A model generated the notes under the pieces. It saw only the letters and a program-made list of their open reading frames with translations, had not been told where the DNA came from and made no database searches. Position numbers and translations under genes: made by a program. This document shows positions 26,395 to 34,964 of a stretch of 64,000 nt of DNA, piece by piece; within the stretch, counting starts at the first letter, position 1; each line of letters opens with the position of its first letter. Origin of the DNA: Alcaligenes faecalis (lineage in GTDB: Bacteria > Pseudomonadota > Gammaproteobacteria > Burkholderiales > Burkholderiaceae_B); assembly GCF_009497775.1 (NCBI RefSeq), contig NZ_CP031012.1, positions 186,001-250,000 of the forward strand. Direction: 5' to 3'.

Positions 26395-27363
26395 ATGATC
26401 AAAAAACTACTTTCCATGGCTTGCGTTCTGGCTCTGGCTGGCACCGCGCAGGCGGCGACCAACTGGAACATGAGCACGGAGCAGCCTGATAACAACTTCC
26501 TGACGCAAAACGCGCGTGAGTTTGCGGCGGACATCAAGGCGGCCACCAACGGGGAACTGAATATCAACGTGCAATCGAACTCGGTGCTGCTCAAGCGCCC
26601 CGAGGTCAAGCGTGGTGTACAGCAAGGTGTGGTGCAGGCTGGTGAAATGCTGGTGGCGGCCATTGGCAACGAAGATCCTTTGTTCGAGGTCGATAGTGTG
26701 CCGTTCCTGGCTTCATCCTTCGATCAGTCGGAAAAACTCTGGAAAGCCACTCGCCCCTTCCTGGCCGAGCGTTTGGACAAGCAGGGTATTGTGCTGGTCT
26801 ATGGCTCGCCCTGGCCACCGCAAGGCATCTACACCAAAAAGCCGGTGGAACAGTTGTCTGATCTGGCCGGAGTCCGTTTCCGTGCCTACAGCCCAGCTAC
26901 CAGCCGTTTGGTGTCCTTGATGGGGGCCGTGCCGACTACCGTACAAACGCCCGAAGTACCCCAGGCATTTTCCACCGGCATTATTGATGCCATGCTGACC
27001 TCGCCCGCCACGGGTGTGGATTCGCAGGCCTGGGACTATGTGAAGTACTACTACGACGCCCAGGTGTTCATTCCACAAAGCTTTGTGATCATCAACAAGC
27101 GTGCCTTCCAGCGCCTGCCCGAGAACGTCCAGAAAGCGGTTCTGGAAGCCGGTGAACGTGCTGAACAACGTGGCTGGGCCATGTCGCGCGAGCAGACCTC
27201 CAAGCTGACCCAGACCATGGCCGACAAAGGCATGGTGGTGGGCCAGTTAAGCGAGAAACTGGCTGGCGAGCTGCATGCCATTGGCCAGACCATGACCGAA
27301 GAGTGGCTGAAAAAGGCGGGTGCCGACGGCCAGAAGTTGCTTGATACCTACCGTCAGCCCTAA
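26395..27363 (+). CDS. TRAP transporter solute receptor, DctP type (system 2)
   Basis: The 322-residue protein has a signal peptide ending at AQA, DctP-fold landmarks and the expected ligand arginine in LAGVRFRAYSPA (about residue 163), unlike the system 1 receptor. It should bind a carboxylate in the periplasm. ATG 26395 is preceded by GGGAGAAGC; the frame extends to 26341 inside the upstream gene. DctQ follows 16 bp later. Confidence 0.92.
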   Translation: MIKKLLSMACVLALAGTAQAATNWNMSTEQPDNNFLTQNAREFAADIKAATNGELNINVQSNSVLLKRPEVKRGVQQGVVQAGEMLVAAIGNEDPLFEVDSVPFLASSFDQSEKLWKATRPFLAERLDKQGIVLVYGSPWPPQGIYTKKPVEQLSDLAGVRFRAYSPATSRLVSLMGAVPTTVQTPEVPQAFSTGIIDAMLTSPATGVDSQAWDYVKYYYDAQVFIPQSFVIINKRAFQRLPENVQKAVLEAGERAEQRGWAMSREQTSKLTQTMADKGMVVGQLSEKLAGELHAIGQTMTEEWLKKAGADGQKLLDTYRQP

Positions 27364-27379
27364 ACCAAGGAGTGCGTCC

Positions 27380-27871
27380 ATGATTGTGCTGGAGCGTATG
27401 GCCAGAGTATGCGGCGCACTGGCCGCACTCTTTCTATGTTCGATTGGGGTGGTGGTGACAGCGCAGATTGTGGCACGCCTGTTTTCCATGCAAATCCCCG
27501 CTTCGGATGACTTTGCGGGCTGGTTTATGGCAGCGTCGATTTTTCTGGCGCTGCCCTACGCCATGCTGCATGGCGACCATATCCGGGTGTCCTTGTTGCT
27601 GCAGGTGATCCCGGATCGTTTGCGACGCCCATACGAGTTATTGGCGACGCTGATCGGGGTCGCGCTGGCAGCCTGGTGCACCTGGGAAACCGCCCATTTT
27701 GTGTATGAGTCCTTCATTTACAAGGAAGTAGCGCAGGGCATGGTGGCTGTACCGCTGTGGATTCCCCAACTGGGGATGCCCATTGGTTTGGGCTTGCTGA
27801 CCTTGATGTTGTTGCGGCGCTTGCTGCGTGTGGTTCAGGGTCAAGAACTGGAGGCGACTGAACATGGCTGA
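27380..27871 (+). CDS. TRAP transporter small permease, DctQ type (system 2)
   Basis: The 163-residue protein has four hydrophobic helices and the DctQ-typical LPYAMLHGDHIRVSLLLQ in the second loop. It links receptor and DctM. The start at 27380 follows AAGGAGTGCGTCC. Its stop overlaps the DctM start by 8 bp. Confidence 0.9.
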   Translation: MIVLERMARVCGALAALFLCSIGVVVTAQIVARLFSMQIPASDDFAGWFMAASIFLALPYAMLHGDHIRVSLLLQVIPDRLRRPYELLATLIGVALAAWCTWETAHFVYESFIYKEVAQGMVAVPLWIPQLGMPIGLGLLTLMLLRRLLRVVQGQELEATEHG

Positions 27872-29159
27872 TTTATCTCAGGCAATTGTGCTGTTTGTTG
27901 TTCTGCTTGCCTTGCTGGCCAGTGGCGTGTGGGTGGCGCTGGTTCTGATCGCTTGCGGTATTTTGTCTATTTTTCTGTATGCCGACGCGCCTGCGGGCAT
28001 TATTTTTGCCACCAAGGCCTGGGACTCCTCGGCCAGTTGGGCTTTGACAGCGTTACCCCTGTTTATCTGGATGGGGGAAATTCTGTATCGGACGCGACTG
28101 GCCGAAGACATGTTCAGTGGCCTGGGGCCGTGGGTACAGCGTTTGCCGGGCCGCCTGGTGCACGTCAATACTTTGGGCTGCGGCATTTTTGCTGCAGTCA
28201 GCGGCTCGTCGGCTGCCACGGCGGCAACGATTGGCCGTATCTCTCTGCCTGAACTGAAGTCACGCGGTTATGACGACAGCATCAGTATTGGTTCTTTGGC
28301 CGGTGCCGGTACCTTGGGCCTGCTGATTCCGCCTTCCATTGTGATGATTGTGTATGCCGTCGCTGCACAGGTTTCCATCATCCGCTTGTTTGTGGCGGGT
28401 GTGCTGCCAGGCATTTTGTTGATGTGTCTGTTCTCGGCCTATATCGCGATCTGGTCGATTCGCCATCCGGATCGTGTGCCGCCTGCGACCGAAGAGTTAA
28501 GCCTGGGCGAAAAGGTACGACGCCTGCGTCTGCTGTTGCCTGTGGTTCTGTTGATTGTGGCGGTGATCGGGTCGATTTACGGGGGTATTGCAACTGCCAC
28601 GGAAGCTGCCGTGCTGGGCGTAATCGGCTCTTTGGTCATTGCGGGTGTGGGGCGTTCCCTGAACTGGAAAACCTTTACCGCCAGTTTGTTGGGCGCAGCA
28701 CGTACCTCCTGCATGATCTCTTTCATTCTGATCGGTGCCGCTTACCTGACCAGTGCCATGAGCTTTACCGGCTTGCCCGCGAATCTGGCCGCCTGGATTG
28801 GCTCTTTGGGCTTGAGCCAGTACGCCTTGATTGCCGTGTTGACGGTGTTCTTTGTGATTCTGGGCGCGTTTCTGGATGGCATTTCTATTGTGGTGCTGAC
28901 CACGTCGGTCTTGTTGCCTGCCGTGATTGCCGCTGGAATTGATCCGATCTGGTTTGGTGTCTACCTGATCCTGACGGTGGAAATGGCCCAGATCACCCCG
29001 CCTATTGGTTTTAACTTGTTCGTGATTCAGGGCATTACCGGACGCAATCTGTTTGAACTGGTGCGCATGGCTTTCCCGTTTTTCCTGTTGCTGGTTCTGG
29101 CGACAGTCCTGGTGACGATATTCCCGCAAATCGTCATGGTCTTGCCTAACGCCATGTAA
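27864..29159 (+). CDS. TRAP transporter large permease, DctM type (system 2)
   Basis: The 431-residue polytopic protein has DctM landmarks: GCGIFAAVSGSSAATAATIG, GSLAGAGTLGLLIPPSIVM and EMAQITPPIGFNLFVIQGI. It is the transport subunit that works with the upstream DctP and DctQ. The ATG at 27864 lies inside the end of dctQ, which suggests coupled translation. Confidence 0.93.
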   Translation: MADLSQAIVLFVVLLALLASGVWVALVLIACGILSIFLYADAPAGIIFATKAWDSSASWALTALPLFIWMGEILYRTRLAEDMFSGLGPWVQRLPGRLVHVNTLGCGIFAAVSGSSAATAATIGRISLPELKSRGYDDSISIGSLAGAGTLGLLIPPSIVMIVYAVAAQVSIIRLFVAGVLPGILLMCLFSAYIAIWSIRHPDRVPPATEELSLGEKVRRLRLLLPVVLLIVAVIGSIYGGIATATEAAVLGVIGSLVIAGVGRSLNWKTFTASLLGAARTSCMISFILIGAAYLTSAMSFTGLPANLAAWIGSLGLSQYALIAVLTVFFVILGAFLDGISIVVLTTSVLLPAVIAAGIDPIWFGVYLILTVEMAQITPPIGFNLFVIQGITGRNLFELVRMAFPFFLLLVLATVLVTIFPQIVMVLPNAM

Positions 29160-29171
29160 GGGAGGCTGGAG

Positions 29172-29996
29172 ATGGCAGTTGCCTATGTAACTTTGGGCTC
29201 GCAGCGCTACAAGGTAGAGCGCGCCTGGACTCAGGCAGATATCAGCAGCATCACCAGTGTGGCGGTGCTGGCTGATGGGCGCATCGCCGCCTTGTTGCGT
29301 CGCCCGGCCTGCGTGCTGGTGCTGGCCCCGGATGGGCAGGTGTCAGCGCGCTGGTCCCTGGAGGACATCCTGTGCCCGCACCATATCAGTGCCCGTCCCC
29401 AAGGCGGGGTGCTGGTCACGGATCTGGACGGACATCAGGTTCTGGCGCTGGATGCCCAAGGTCATGAACAATGGCGTTTGGGCAAACCCGAGCAGCCACG
29501 CTGGCAAGAGCCATTCAACCACCCCACACATGCGGTCGAGTGCGCCGATGGTGGCTTGTGGGTCACTGATGGCTACGGCAATACTGTGGTCCATCGCTTT
29601 GATCCGCAACGCCAATGGCTGGCGGCATTGGGGGCGCCGGGCTCCGGTCCTTTGCAGTTCAGCACGCCCCATATGCTGGCTTGTGCCGCCGACGGCTCGG
29701 TCTGGGTAGCTGACCGGGAAAACAACCGTGTGCAGCATCTGGATGGGCAAGGCCGTTATCTGGGTGAACTGCGCCCCATGCACAAACCCATGGCAGTGGC
29801 CGTGCAAACAGACGGTTCGGTACTGGTTAGCGACCAAACGGCCAGTCTGTCCTTGTTCGACCCGGATTCGGGCACCCTGGTAGGACGTTGCCGGGTACAA
29901 GGCGTGTACGGACACGGCCTGTCCGCCGGTTTGGACGGGCGTATTTATATCGCGGAAATGTTGCCGGATTGTTTGACCTGCTTACAGCCTGCTTAA
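29172..29996 (+). CDS. NHL-repeat/SMP-30-like beta-propeller protein
   Basis: The 274-residue protein shows six repeating blades of the NHL/gluconolactonase type, such as GGVLVTDLDGHQVLALD, GGLWVTDGYGNTVVHRFD and GSVWVADRENNRVQHLDGQG. No signal peptide is seen, so it is probably cytoplasmic. It is the last gene of the TRAP system 2 operon, 12 bp after dctM. It may be a lactonase or hydrolase acting on the imported compound, but no catalytic residues can be named with confidence. Confidence 0.82.
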   Translation: MAVAYVTLGSQRYKVERAWTQADISSITSVAVLADGRIAALLRRPACVLVLAPDGQVSARWSLEDILCPHHISARPQGGVLVTDLDGHQVLALDAQGHEQWRLGKPEQPRWQEPFNHPTHAVECADGGLWVTDGYGNTVVHRFDPQRQWLAALGAPGSGPLQFSTPHMLACAADGSVWVADRENNRVQHLDGQGRYLGELRPMHKPMAVAVQTDGSVLVSDQTASLSLFDPDSGTLVGRCRVQGVYGHGLSAGLDGRIYIAEMLPDCLTCLQPA

Positions 29997-30060
29997 TTGT
30001 CCACAAAGCATGAAAAAGTAGTCGGCGCTATGGAAGCTCTCAAAGCAAATCCATTAGACT

Positions 30061-31197
30061 ATGCGCATGAATACGTCCGTGCCTCTGTATGTTCGTACAG
30101 ATTCCTCCGGCCAGCTGCAATTGCTAGGCGATTGGTCCTTGCGTCACTACGAAGCGCTGCAAAGCAGTTTGCGCTCGCTCAGTGACAAGCAGGGTCCTTG
30201 GTCTTTGGATTTCAGCGAACTGAAGTCCCTGGACACCACAGGTGCGCAAGTCCTGTGCGAATGGCTGGGTGCCGAGCGTGTGCAAGCGGCCTTGGACAGT
30301 GCTCAAGGCTTGTCCAAAGAGCGCCATCAATTATTGCAAACCGTTGCCAAGGCGATGAGCCGCATGGATCATGGGCAGTTGGTCCCGGCGCGCTGGGGCA
30401 TTACGGATTTGTTCGAGCGCGTGGGCCTGTCCATGGTCCACATCTCGCGCAATGTGCGTGAGCTGCTGGGCTTTATCGGCTTGACGCTGGAAACCCTGAT
30501 TCTGAATATGCTGCGGCCCAGCCAGTGGCGCGTCACCTCGATTGTGGCGCAGCTGGAAGAAACGGCCTTTAACGCCGTGCCTATCGTGGCCTTGCTGACT
30601 TTCCTGGTGGGCGCGGTGATCGCGTTTCTGGGGGCGACGGTGCTGGCGGACTTTGGTGCCACCATCTACACCGTGAACCTGGTCGGCTTTTCCTTTTTGC
30701 GTGAATTTGCGGTGCTCTTGACCGCCATCCTGATGGCAGGCCGCACCGCCAGTGCCTTTACCGCGCAGATCGGCTCCATGAAAGCGAACGAGGAAATCGA
30801 CGCTTTACGTGCCCAGGGCTTGAACCCCATGCTGATTCTGGTCATTCCACGCGTACTGGCCATGCTGCTGGCCATGCCTATTTTGACCTTTGTGGGCATG
30901 GTGGCCGGGATCTTCGGTGGCGGGCTGGTCTGCGCCCTGATTCTGGATATTTCACCCACCATGTTCATCAATATCTTCAATCAGGATATTGATTTGCGGC
31001 ACTTCGTGCTGGGCATGGCCAAGGCTCCGATCTTTGCCTTTTTGATTGCCGTGATTGGTTGCCAGGAAGGTTTTAAAGTCACCGGCAGCGCGCAGTCCGT
31101 GGGTGAACACACGACCTCGGCGGTGGTGCAGTCCATCTTTATCGTGATCCTGATTGATGCGCTGGCAGCGCTGTTCTTCATGGAGATGGGATGGTAG
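30061..31197 (+). CDS. MlaE-type ABC permease with fused STAS domain
   Basis: The 378-residue protein joins an N-terminal STAS/MlaB-like domain (about residues 1-100, with DFSELKSLDTTGAQVL) to an MlaE permease with five or so helices (about 125-375, landmarks AFNAVPIVALLTFLVGAVIA and GRTASAFTAQIGSMKANEEID). Such permeases move phospholipids or other lipids between envelope membranes. MlaB and MlaE are separate in the E. coli Mla system, so this is a fused arrangement. A second ATG at 30067 is also possible. The ATPase gene overlaps its end. Confidence 0.9.
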   Translation: MRMNTSVPLYVRTDSSGQLQLLGDWSLRHYEALQSSLRSLSDKQGPWSLDFSELKSLDTTGAQVLCEWLGAERVQAALDSAQGLSKERHQLLQTVAKAMSRMDHGQLVPARWGITDLFERVGLSMVHISRNVRELLGFIGLTLETLILNMLRPSQWRVTSIVAQLEETAFNAVPIVALLTFLVGAVIAFLGATVLADFGATIYTVNLVGFSFLREFAVLLTAILMAGRTASAFTAQIGSMKANEEIDALRAQGLNPMLILVIPRVLAMLLAMPILTFVGMVAGIFGGGLVCALILDISPTMFINIFNQDIDLRHFVLGMAKAPIFAFLIAVIGCQEGFKVTGSAQSVGEHTTSAVVQSIFIVILIDALAALFFMEMGW

Positions 31198-31988
31198 AGG
31201 CCACCGCTCGTCCCATTATTCAAGTACGTGACCTGGACAATCGCTTTGGCGATCACGTTGTGCACGAGCATCTGGATATGGATGTGTATCCCGGTGAAAT
31301 CGTGGGCGTAGTGGGTGGCTCCGGCACCGGCAAGTCCGTGCTGCTGCGCTCCATTCTGGGATTGCGCCCGCCTACTGGTGGCACTGTACGCATTTTTGAT
31401 CAGGAAATTGGCACGCTGTCGCCCGAAGCCCGTTCGCGGCTGGAGCGTCGTTTAGGTGTGCTATTCCAGCAAGGGGCCTTGTTCTCCTCGCTGACGGTGG
31501 TGGAAAACATTGCCATGCCTCTGATCGAACACATTGGCCTGTCCCGTTCCTCTGCAGAACATATCGCCGCCATGAAAATGTCTCTGGCGGGTTTGCCGGC
31601 CAATGCGGCCACCAAATATCCGGCCGAGCTGTCCGGTGGCATGATCAAGCGTGCCGCCTTGGCACGTGCTCTGGCGCTGGACCCGGAAATCCTGTTTCTG
31701 GACGAACCTACTGCCGGTCTGGACCCGGTGGGCGCGGGTGATTTCGACCAGCTTATTTTGACCTTGCGCGATGCGCTGGGATTGACCGTGTTTCTGGTTA
31801 CACACGATCTGGATACGCTCTACACCATTTGTGACCGAGTGGCCGTGCTGGCGGAAAAGCGCGTGCTGGTCAACGACACATTGGCGCGGGTAGAGCAAGT
31901 TGATAACGACTGGATCCGGGAGTACTTCCACGGTCCACGGGGACGGGCCGCCGAACAGGCCCAAAACCGTCGTCAGGAGCATAGTTAA
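31191..31988 (+). CDS. MlaF-type ABC transporter ATPase
   Basis: The 265-residue ATPase has Walker A GGSGTGKSVLL, signature LSGGMIKRAALARALA, Walker B ILFLDEPTAGLDP and the H-loop VTHDLDTL. The MIKR form of the signature and the GRAAEQAQ tail resemble MlaF. It overlaps the permease by 7 bp and shares one base with the MCE gene. It powers lipid transport at the inner membrane. Confidence 0.93.
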   Translation: MVEATARPIIQVRDLDNRFGDHVVHEHLDMDVYPGEIVGVVGGSGTGKSVLLRSILGLRPPTGGTVRIFDQEIGTLSPEARSRLERRLGVLFQQGALFSSLTVVENIAMPLIEHIGLSRSSAEHIAAMKMSLAGLPANAATKYPAELSGGMIKRAALARALALDPEILFLDEPTAGLDPVGAGDFDQLILTLRDALGLTVFLVTHDLDTLYTICDRVAVLAEKRVLVNDTLARVEQVDNDWIREYFHGPRGRAAEQAQNRRQEHS

Positions 31989-32905
31989 TGGAACCGCGTG
32001 CCCATCATGTATTGATCGGGGTCTTTACCTTGGTAGTGGCTGTGGCTGCTGTCCTGTTCTCGCTTTGGCTGGCCAAGGCCGGGCAAGATGCCGAGACCCG
32101 CGATTACGATATTGTCTTTCTGGAAGGTGTGCGTGGTCTGTCTCGTGGCAGCGCCGTGCAATACAACGGCTTGCGCGTCGGTGAAGTGCGCCAGCTGCGC
32201 CTGGATCCGAACGACTTGCAGCGTGTGCGCGCGCAAGTGTCGATTCAGGCTGCCATCCCTATTCACGAAGATACTCAGGCTCGCCTGGCATTGGCTGGCA
32301 TCACCGGTCAATCCGTAATCGAGCTGAGCGGTGGCACACCCAATAGCCCCTTGCTGGAAGCCACAGGCGATGGCCTGCCCACGATTGTGGCCTCGCCCTC
32401 TCCGCTGGCCCAATTGATGGCGGGGGGTGAAGAGCTGATGACGCAAATCTCCAAGCTGCTGGATAACGCCAATACCTTCTTGTCCTCCGAGAACTCCAAG
32501 TCCCTGTCGGCCAGTTTGCAAAAGCTGGAAGCCTTGATGGGCCAGCTCTCGACCGCCAGCGAAGGTGTACCGGCTTTGGTGAAAGAGCTGTCCCAGGCCA
32601 GCCAGCAAGCCACGACTCTGCTGTCTTCCACGCAGGGTCTGGTAGACCGCCAGGGTACGCAGGCCATGAATGCCATTCAGAAATCCATGGAGGATTTCAG
32701 CCGTGCGACACAAAGTCTGAACAAGCTGCTGGAGCAAAATTCGGCAGCCATTGGCCGCGGTGCTCAGGGTCTGACCGAGATCGAACCCGCCTTGCGTGAA
32801 TTGCGTCAGGTACTGGCCGGTTTCCGCGCCGTTACCTCCCGTCTGGAAGATAATCCAGCTGGCTACCTCTTGGGTCGCGACAAATTACAGGAGTTCACAC
32901 CATGA
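31988..32905 (+). CDS. MCE-domain (MlaD-like) lipid transport protein
   Basis: The 305-residue protein has one N-terminal membrane helix (about residues 8-28), then an MCE domain with GVRGLSRGSAVQYNGLRVGEV. A long helical, partly coiled-coil region follows. MCE proteins form hexameric rings that carry lipids across the periplasm. The extended helical C-terminus is longer than in E. coli MlaD, more like MCE proteins that bridge toward the outer membrane. Confidence 0.9.
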   Translation: MEPRAHHVLIGVFTLVVAVAAVLFSLWLAKAGQDAETRDYDIVFLEGVRGLSRGSAVQYNGLRVGEVRQLRLDPNDLQRVRAQVSIQAAIPIHEDTQARLALAGITGQSVIELSGGTPNSPLLEATGDGLPTIVASPSPLAQLMAGGEELMTQISKLLDNANTFLSSENSKSLSASLQKLEALMGQLSTASEGVPALVKELSQASQQATTLLSSTQGLVDRQGTQAMNAIQKSMEDFSRATQSLNKLLEQNSAAIGRGAQGLTEIEPALRELRQVLAGFRAVTSRLEDNPAGYLLGRDKLQEFTP

Positions 32906-33537
32906 TGCCCACTGTTGTGCGTCGTTTGTTGCAGGCATCGCTAGTCGGTCTGGCTGCCTTGTCCACTGCCTGCTCGGTTCTGCCGCAGGCTGAATCGCTG
33001 ACCTATTACCAGCTTCCCGCTGTGGCATTGACGGCCCAGCAAGCCCCGGCGGCACACAAGCAGCTGATTATTCAGGTGAACCGGCCCCATGCCGAGCGTC
33101 TGCTGGCCAGCTCGCGTATTACGGTTCTGCCGCAAGGCAATGAGCTAAGCGCGTATAAGGGCGTGCGTTGGGGTGACGATGTGCCCGCCTTGCTGCGCAA
33201 TCGTCTGGCCGATGCCTTGCGTGATGCCGCCCAATTCCGGGCGGTGGTGCTGGATAGCGAATCCGTGATTGCCGATCTGGAACTGGGCGGCACGCTGGGT
33301 GCCTTCCAGGTGGAGTACATTCAGGGCGCACCGCGTGTGCGCATCCAGTTTGATGCGCTGCTACGTAATCAGCGCTCCGGTGAATTGCTGCAAACCCGTC
33401 GTTTTGTTGTACAGCAGGATGTCGTGGGCACCGCCGTGCCACAGGTGGTTGAGGCATTTGGACAGGCAAGCGATGCCTTGTCCTTGCAAGTCAGCCAATG
33501 GTTAGCTTCATTAACTGTTCAGGCCAATACTCTTTAA
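32902..33537 (+). CDS. ABC-type transport auxiliary lipoprotein (PqiC/DUF330 family)
   Basis: The 211-residue protein has a lipoprotein signal with the lipobox STAC (about residue 20), then a DUF330-like domain: SLTYYQLPAV, INRPHAERLLASSRI-like strand, and GVRWGDDVPALLRNRLADAL. PqiC-type lipoproteins sit in the outer membrane and pair with MCE systems. It overlaps the MCE gene by 4 bp. It takes the place of the soluble carrier MlaC found in the E. coli operon. Confidence 0.88.
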   Translation: MMPTVVRRLLQASLVGLAALSTACSVLPQAESLTYYQLPAVALTAQQAPAAHKQLIIQVNRPHAERLLASSRITVLPQGNELSAYKGVRWGDDVPALLRNRLADALRDAAQFRAVVLDSESVIADLELGGTLGAFQVEYIQGAPRVRIQFDALLRNQRSGELLQTRRFVVQQDVVGTAVPQVVEAFGQASDALSLQVSQWLASLTVQANTL

Positions 33538-33541
33538 TGAC

Positions 33542-33883
33542 ATGTACGAGTCACGTGATGAGCCCCTGATTACGGGGTGGCAATTTGCCAAGCGCCTGTT
33601 GGCGCATGCCCTTATCGGTATTGTTTTCGTGGCCTTTTCACTGATGCTGGGTGCATTGGGCCATATGTGGTTTGAAGAGAACGTGCACTGGCACGATGCG
33701 GCTTTAAATGCCGCCATGATGGTAGGTGGGCTCGGTCCGATGACCTTGCCTGAAACATGGGCTGGCAAAGTGTTTTTTGCTATTTATGGTGCGTATATCA
33801 GTCTGGTATTGGCCGCGACCTTCGGGCTGATTATTGCTCCTGTGCTGCATCGGATTTTGCATACCTTCCATCTGGAAGACTAA
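33542..33883 (+). CDS. Small membrane protein of unknown function
   Basis: The 113-residue protein has three hydrophobic segments (about residues 20-45, 57-72 and 78-102) and charged ends. I do not recognise a characterised family. It lies 4 bp after the lipoprotein gene on the same strand, so it is probably part of the lipid transport transcript. No strong ribosome binding site is visible. Confidence 0.65.
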   Translation: MYESRDEPLITGWQFAKRLLAHALIGIVFVAFSLMLGALGHMWFEENVHWHDAALNAAMMVGGLGPMTLPETWAGKVFFAIYGAYISLVLAATFGLIIAPVLHRILHTFHLED

Positions 33884-33923
33884 GCAAAAGATAAAAAACC
33901 GCACGCTAAGCTTTTGGCTTGCT

Positions 33924-33939
33924 GCTCCCGAAGGGGAGC
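33924..33939 (+). terminator. Short hairpin after the Mla-like operon
   Basis: A 6-bp GCTCCC/GGGAGC stem with a GAAG tetraloop is followed by a short T-run, 40 bp past the last stop codon of the operon. It may act with the longer hairpin at 33980-34059. Confidence 0.4.
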
Positions 33940-33979
33940 TTTGTGCTGGGGGCTGAGCCTGGAGTCGGCCCGACGGCAA

Positions 33980-34059
33980 AAAAGGCGCTGTGTTTTGAGC
34001 AGTTCCAAAGGGTGGGATCTCCCTCTTTTGAAGAAACTGCCTAAAACACAGCGCCTTTT
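33980..34059. terminator. Bidirectional terminator with 17-bp perfect arms
   Basis: AAAAGGCGCTGTGTTTT (33980-33996) and its exact complement (34043-34059) enclose a 46-nt loop that itself has short paired segments (GCAGTT/AACTGC). T-runs or A-runs flank both ends. The element lies between convergent transcription units, the Mla-like operon and the HAD gene, so it can serve both strands. The loop is unusually large for a plain terminator. Confidence 0.65.
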
Positions 34060-34077
34060 CTATTGCCTGGCGATGAA

Positions 34078-34758
34078 TCAGCCTTGTACCCGTTCCTGCT
34101 CCAACTTGGCGATCAAGGCGGGTAGCTCGTCCATGCGGCGGAAGGTGTCACGCACGCCCAGGCTGCGCAATTCCTCTTCCTTGTCAGGAACCGGGCAGTA
34201 GCCCAGCACGGTTGCGCCTGCGGCCAGGCCTGCGCTTGCGCCAGTCACGCTGTCTTCCACGACCAGACACTGTGTGGGGTCAACGCCCAGACCGTGGGCA
34301 GCGGCCAGATAGACATCCGGGTAAGGCTTGTTGCGCGGCGTTTCAGCGCCGCTATAGATGTGGGTGCCGAAGTAATCCAGCAGGCCGGTCTGGCCCAATT
34401 GCAGCACCAGCTTGGCGCGGTCTGCGCCGGACGCGCAGGCAATCATGCCGGGCTTGTCACGCAAGATGGTATCGAGCGTGTCCTGAATACCGGGAATGGC
34501 CATGACTTCATTGGTCAGCGCATGGTTGCGGCGCATGCGAAAGGCCATCACCCATTCCATATCCAGATCTTTACCCGTCATCTTGCGCACGGTGGGCAGT
34601 TCGTCGGGCAGAGCCTTGCCAATGAACCAGTCATAGCACTGCTCGTACGTCATCACCCAGCCTTCCTCTTGCAACATATCCCGCAGTACACGAACCGTGA
34701 TTGGTTCGCTGTCTACCAGCACACCGTCACAATCAAACAGCACAGCGGAAAATGTCAT
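34078..34758 (-). CDS. HAD-superfamily phosphatase (beta-phosphoglucomutase-like)
   Basis: The 226-residue protein has HAD motif I FDCDGVLVDSE at the N-terminus, motif II ACASGADRAK, and the later Lys region PRNKPYPDVYLAA with the motif IV-type acidic pair VVEDSVTGASAGLAAG. These are small-molecule phosphatases or mutases of the phosphoglycolate phosphatase type. The gene is divergent from TRAP system 3 and its substrate is not evident. Confidence 0.88.
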   Translation of the reverse strand: MTFSAVLFDCDGVLVDSEPITVRVLRDMLQEEGWVMTYEQCYDWFIGKALPDELPTVRKMTGKDLDMEWVMAFRMRRNHALTNEVMAIPGIQDTLDTILRDKPGMIACASGADRAKLVLQLGQTGLLDYFGTHIYSGAETPRNKPYPDVYLAAAHGLGVDPTQCLVVEDSVTGASAGLAAGATVLGYCPVPDKEEELRSLGVRDTFRRMDELPALIAKLEQERVQG

Positions 34759-34893
34759 GGGTAATACCTTTTAAGCCAACAAAACTAGAAGTCTGTGATG
34801 ATACAGCAGGCGGTCCGCATACAGAATTCAGGTGCAATATCGGTGCCAGACCTTATGGGCCCGTAGCGCGCCTAGTGAAAACCCCGACTTATA

Positions 34894-34921
34894 AATAATT
34901 GATTATTGATATATTTATATC
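34894..34921 (+). promoter_or_regulatory. Tandem AT-rich inverted repeats upstream of TRAP system 3
   Basis: Two adjacent inverted repeats, AATAAT-TG-ATTATT (34894-34907) and GATATA-TT-TATATC (34908-34921), sit 44 to 71 bp before the receptor ATG in a very A/T-rich stretch. They overlap the likely promoter and may be operator or bending-protein sites. No regulator gene is adjacent. Confidence 0.4.
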
Positions 34922-34964
34922 TAAACTAAAATTTCATAACAAACCTTTCTGCGGAAGTTCCGTC

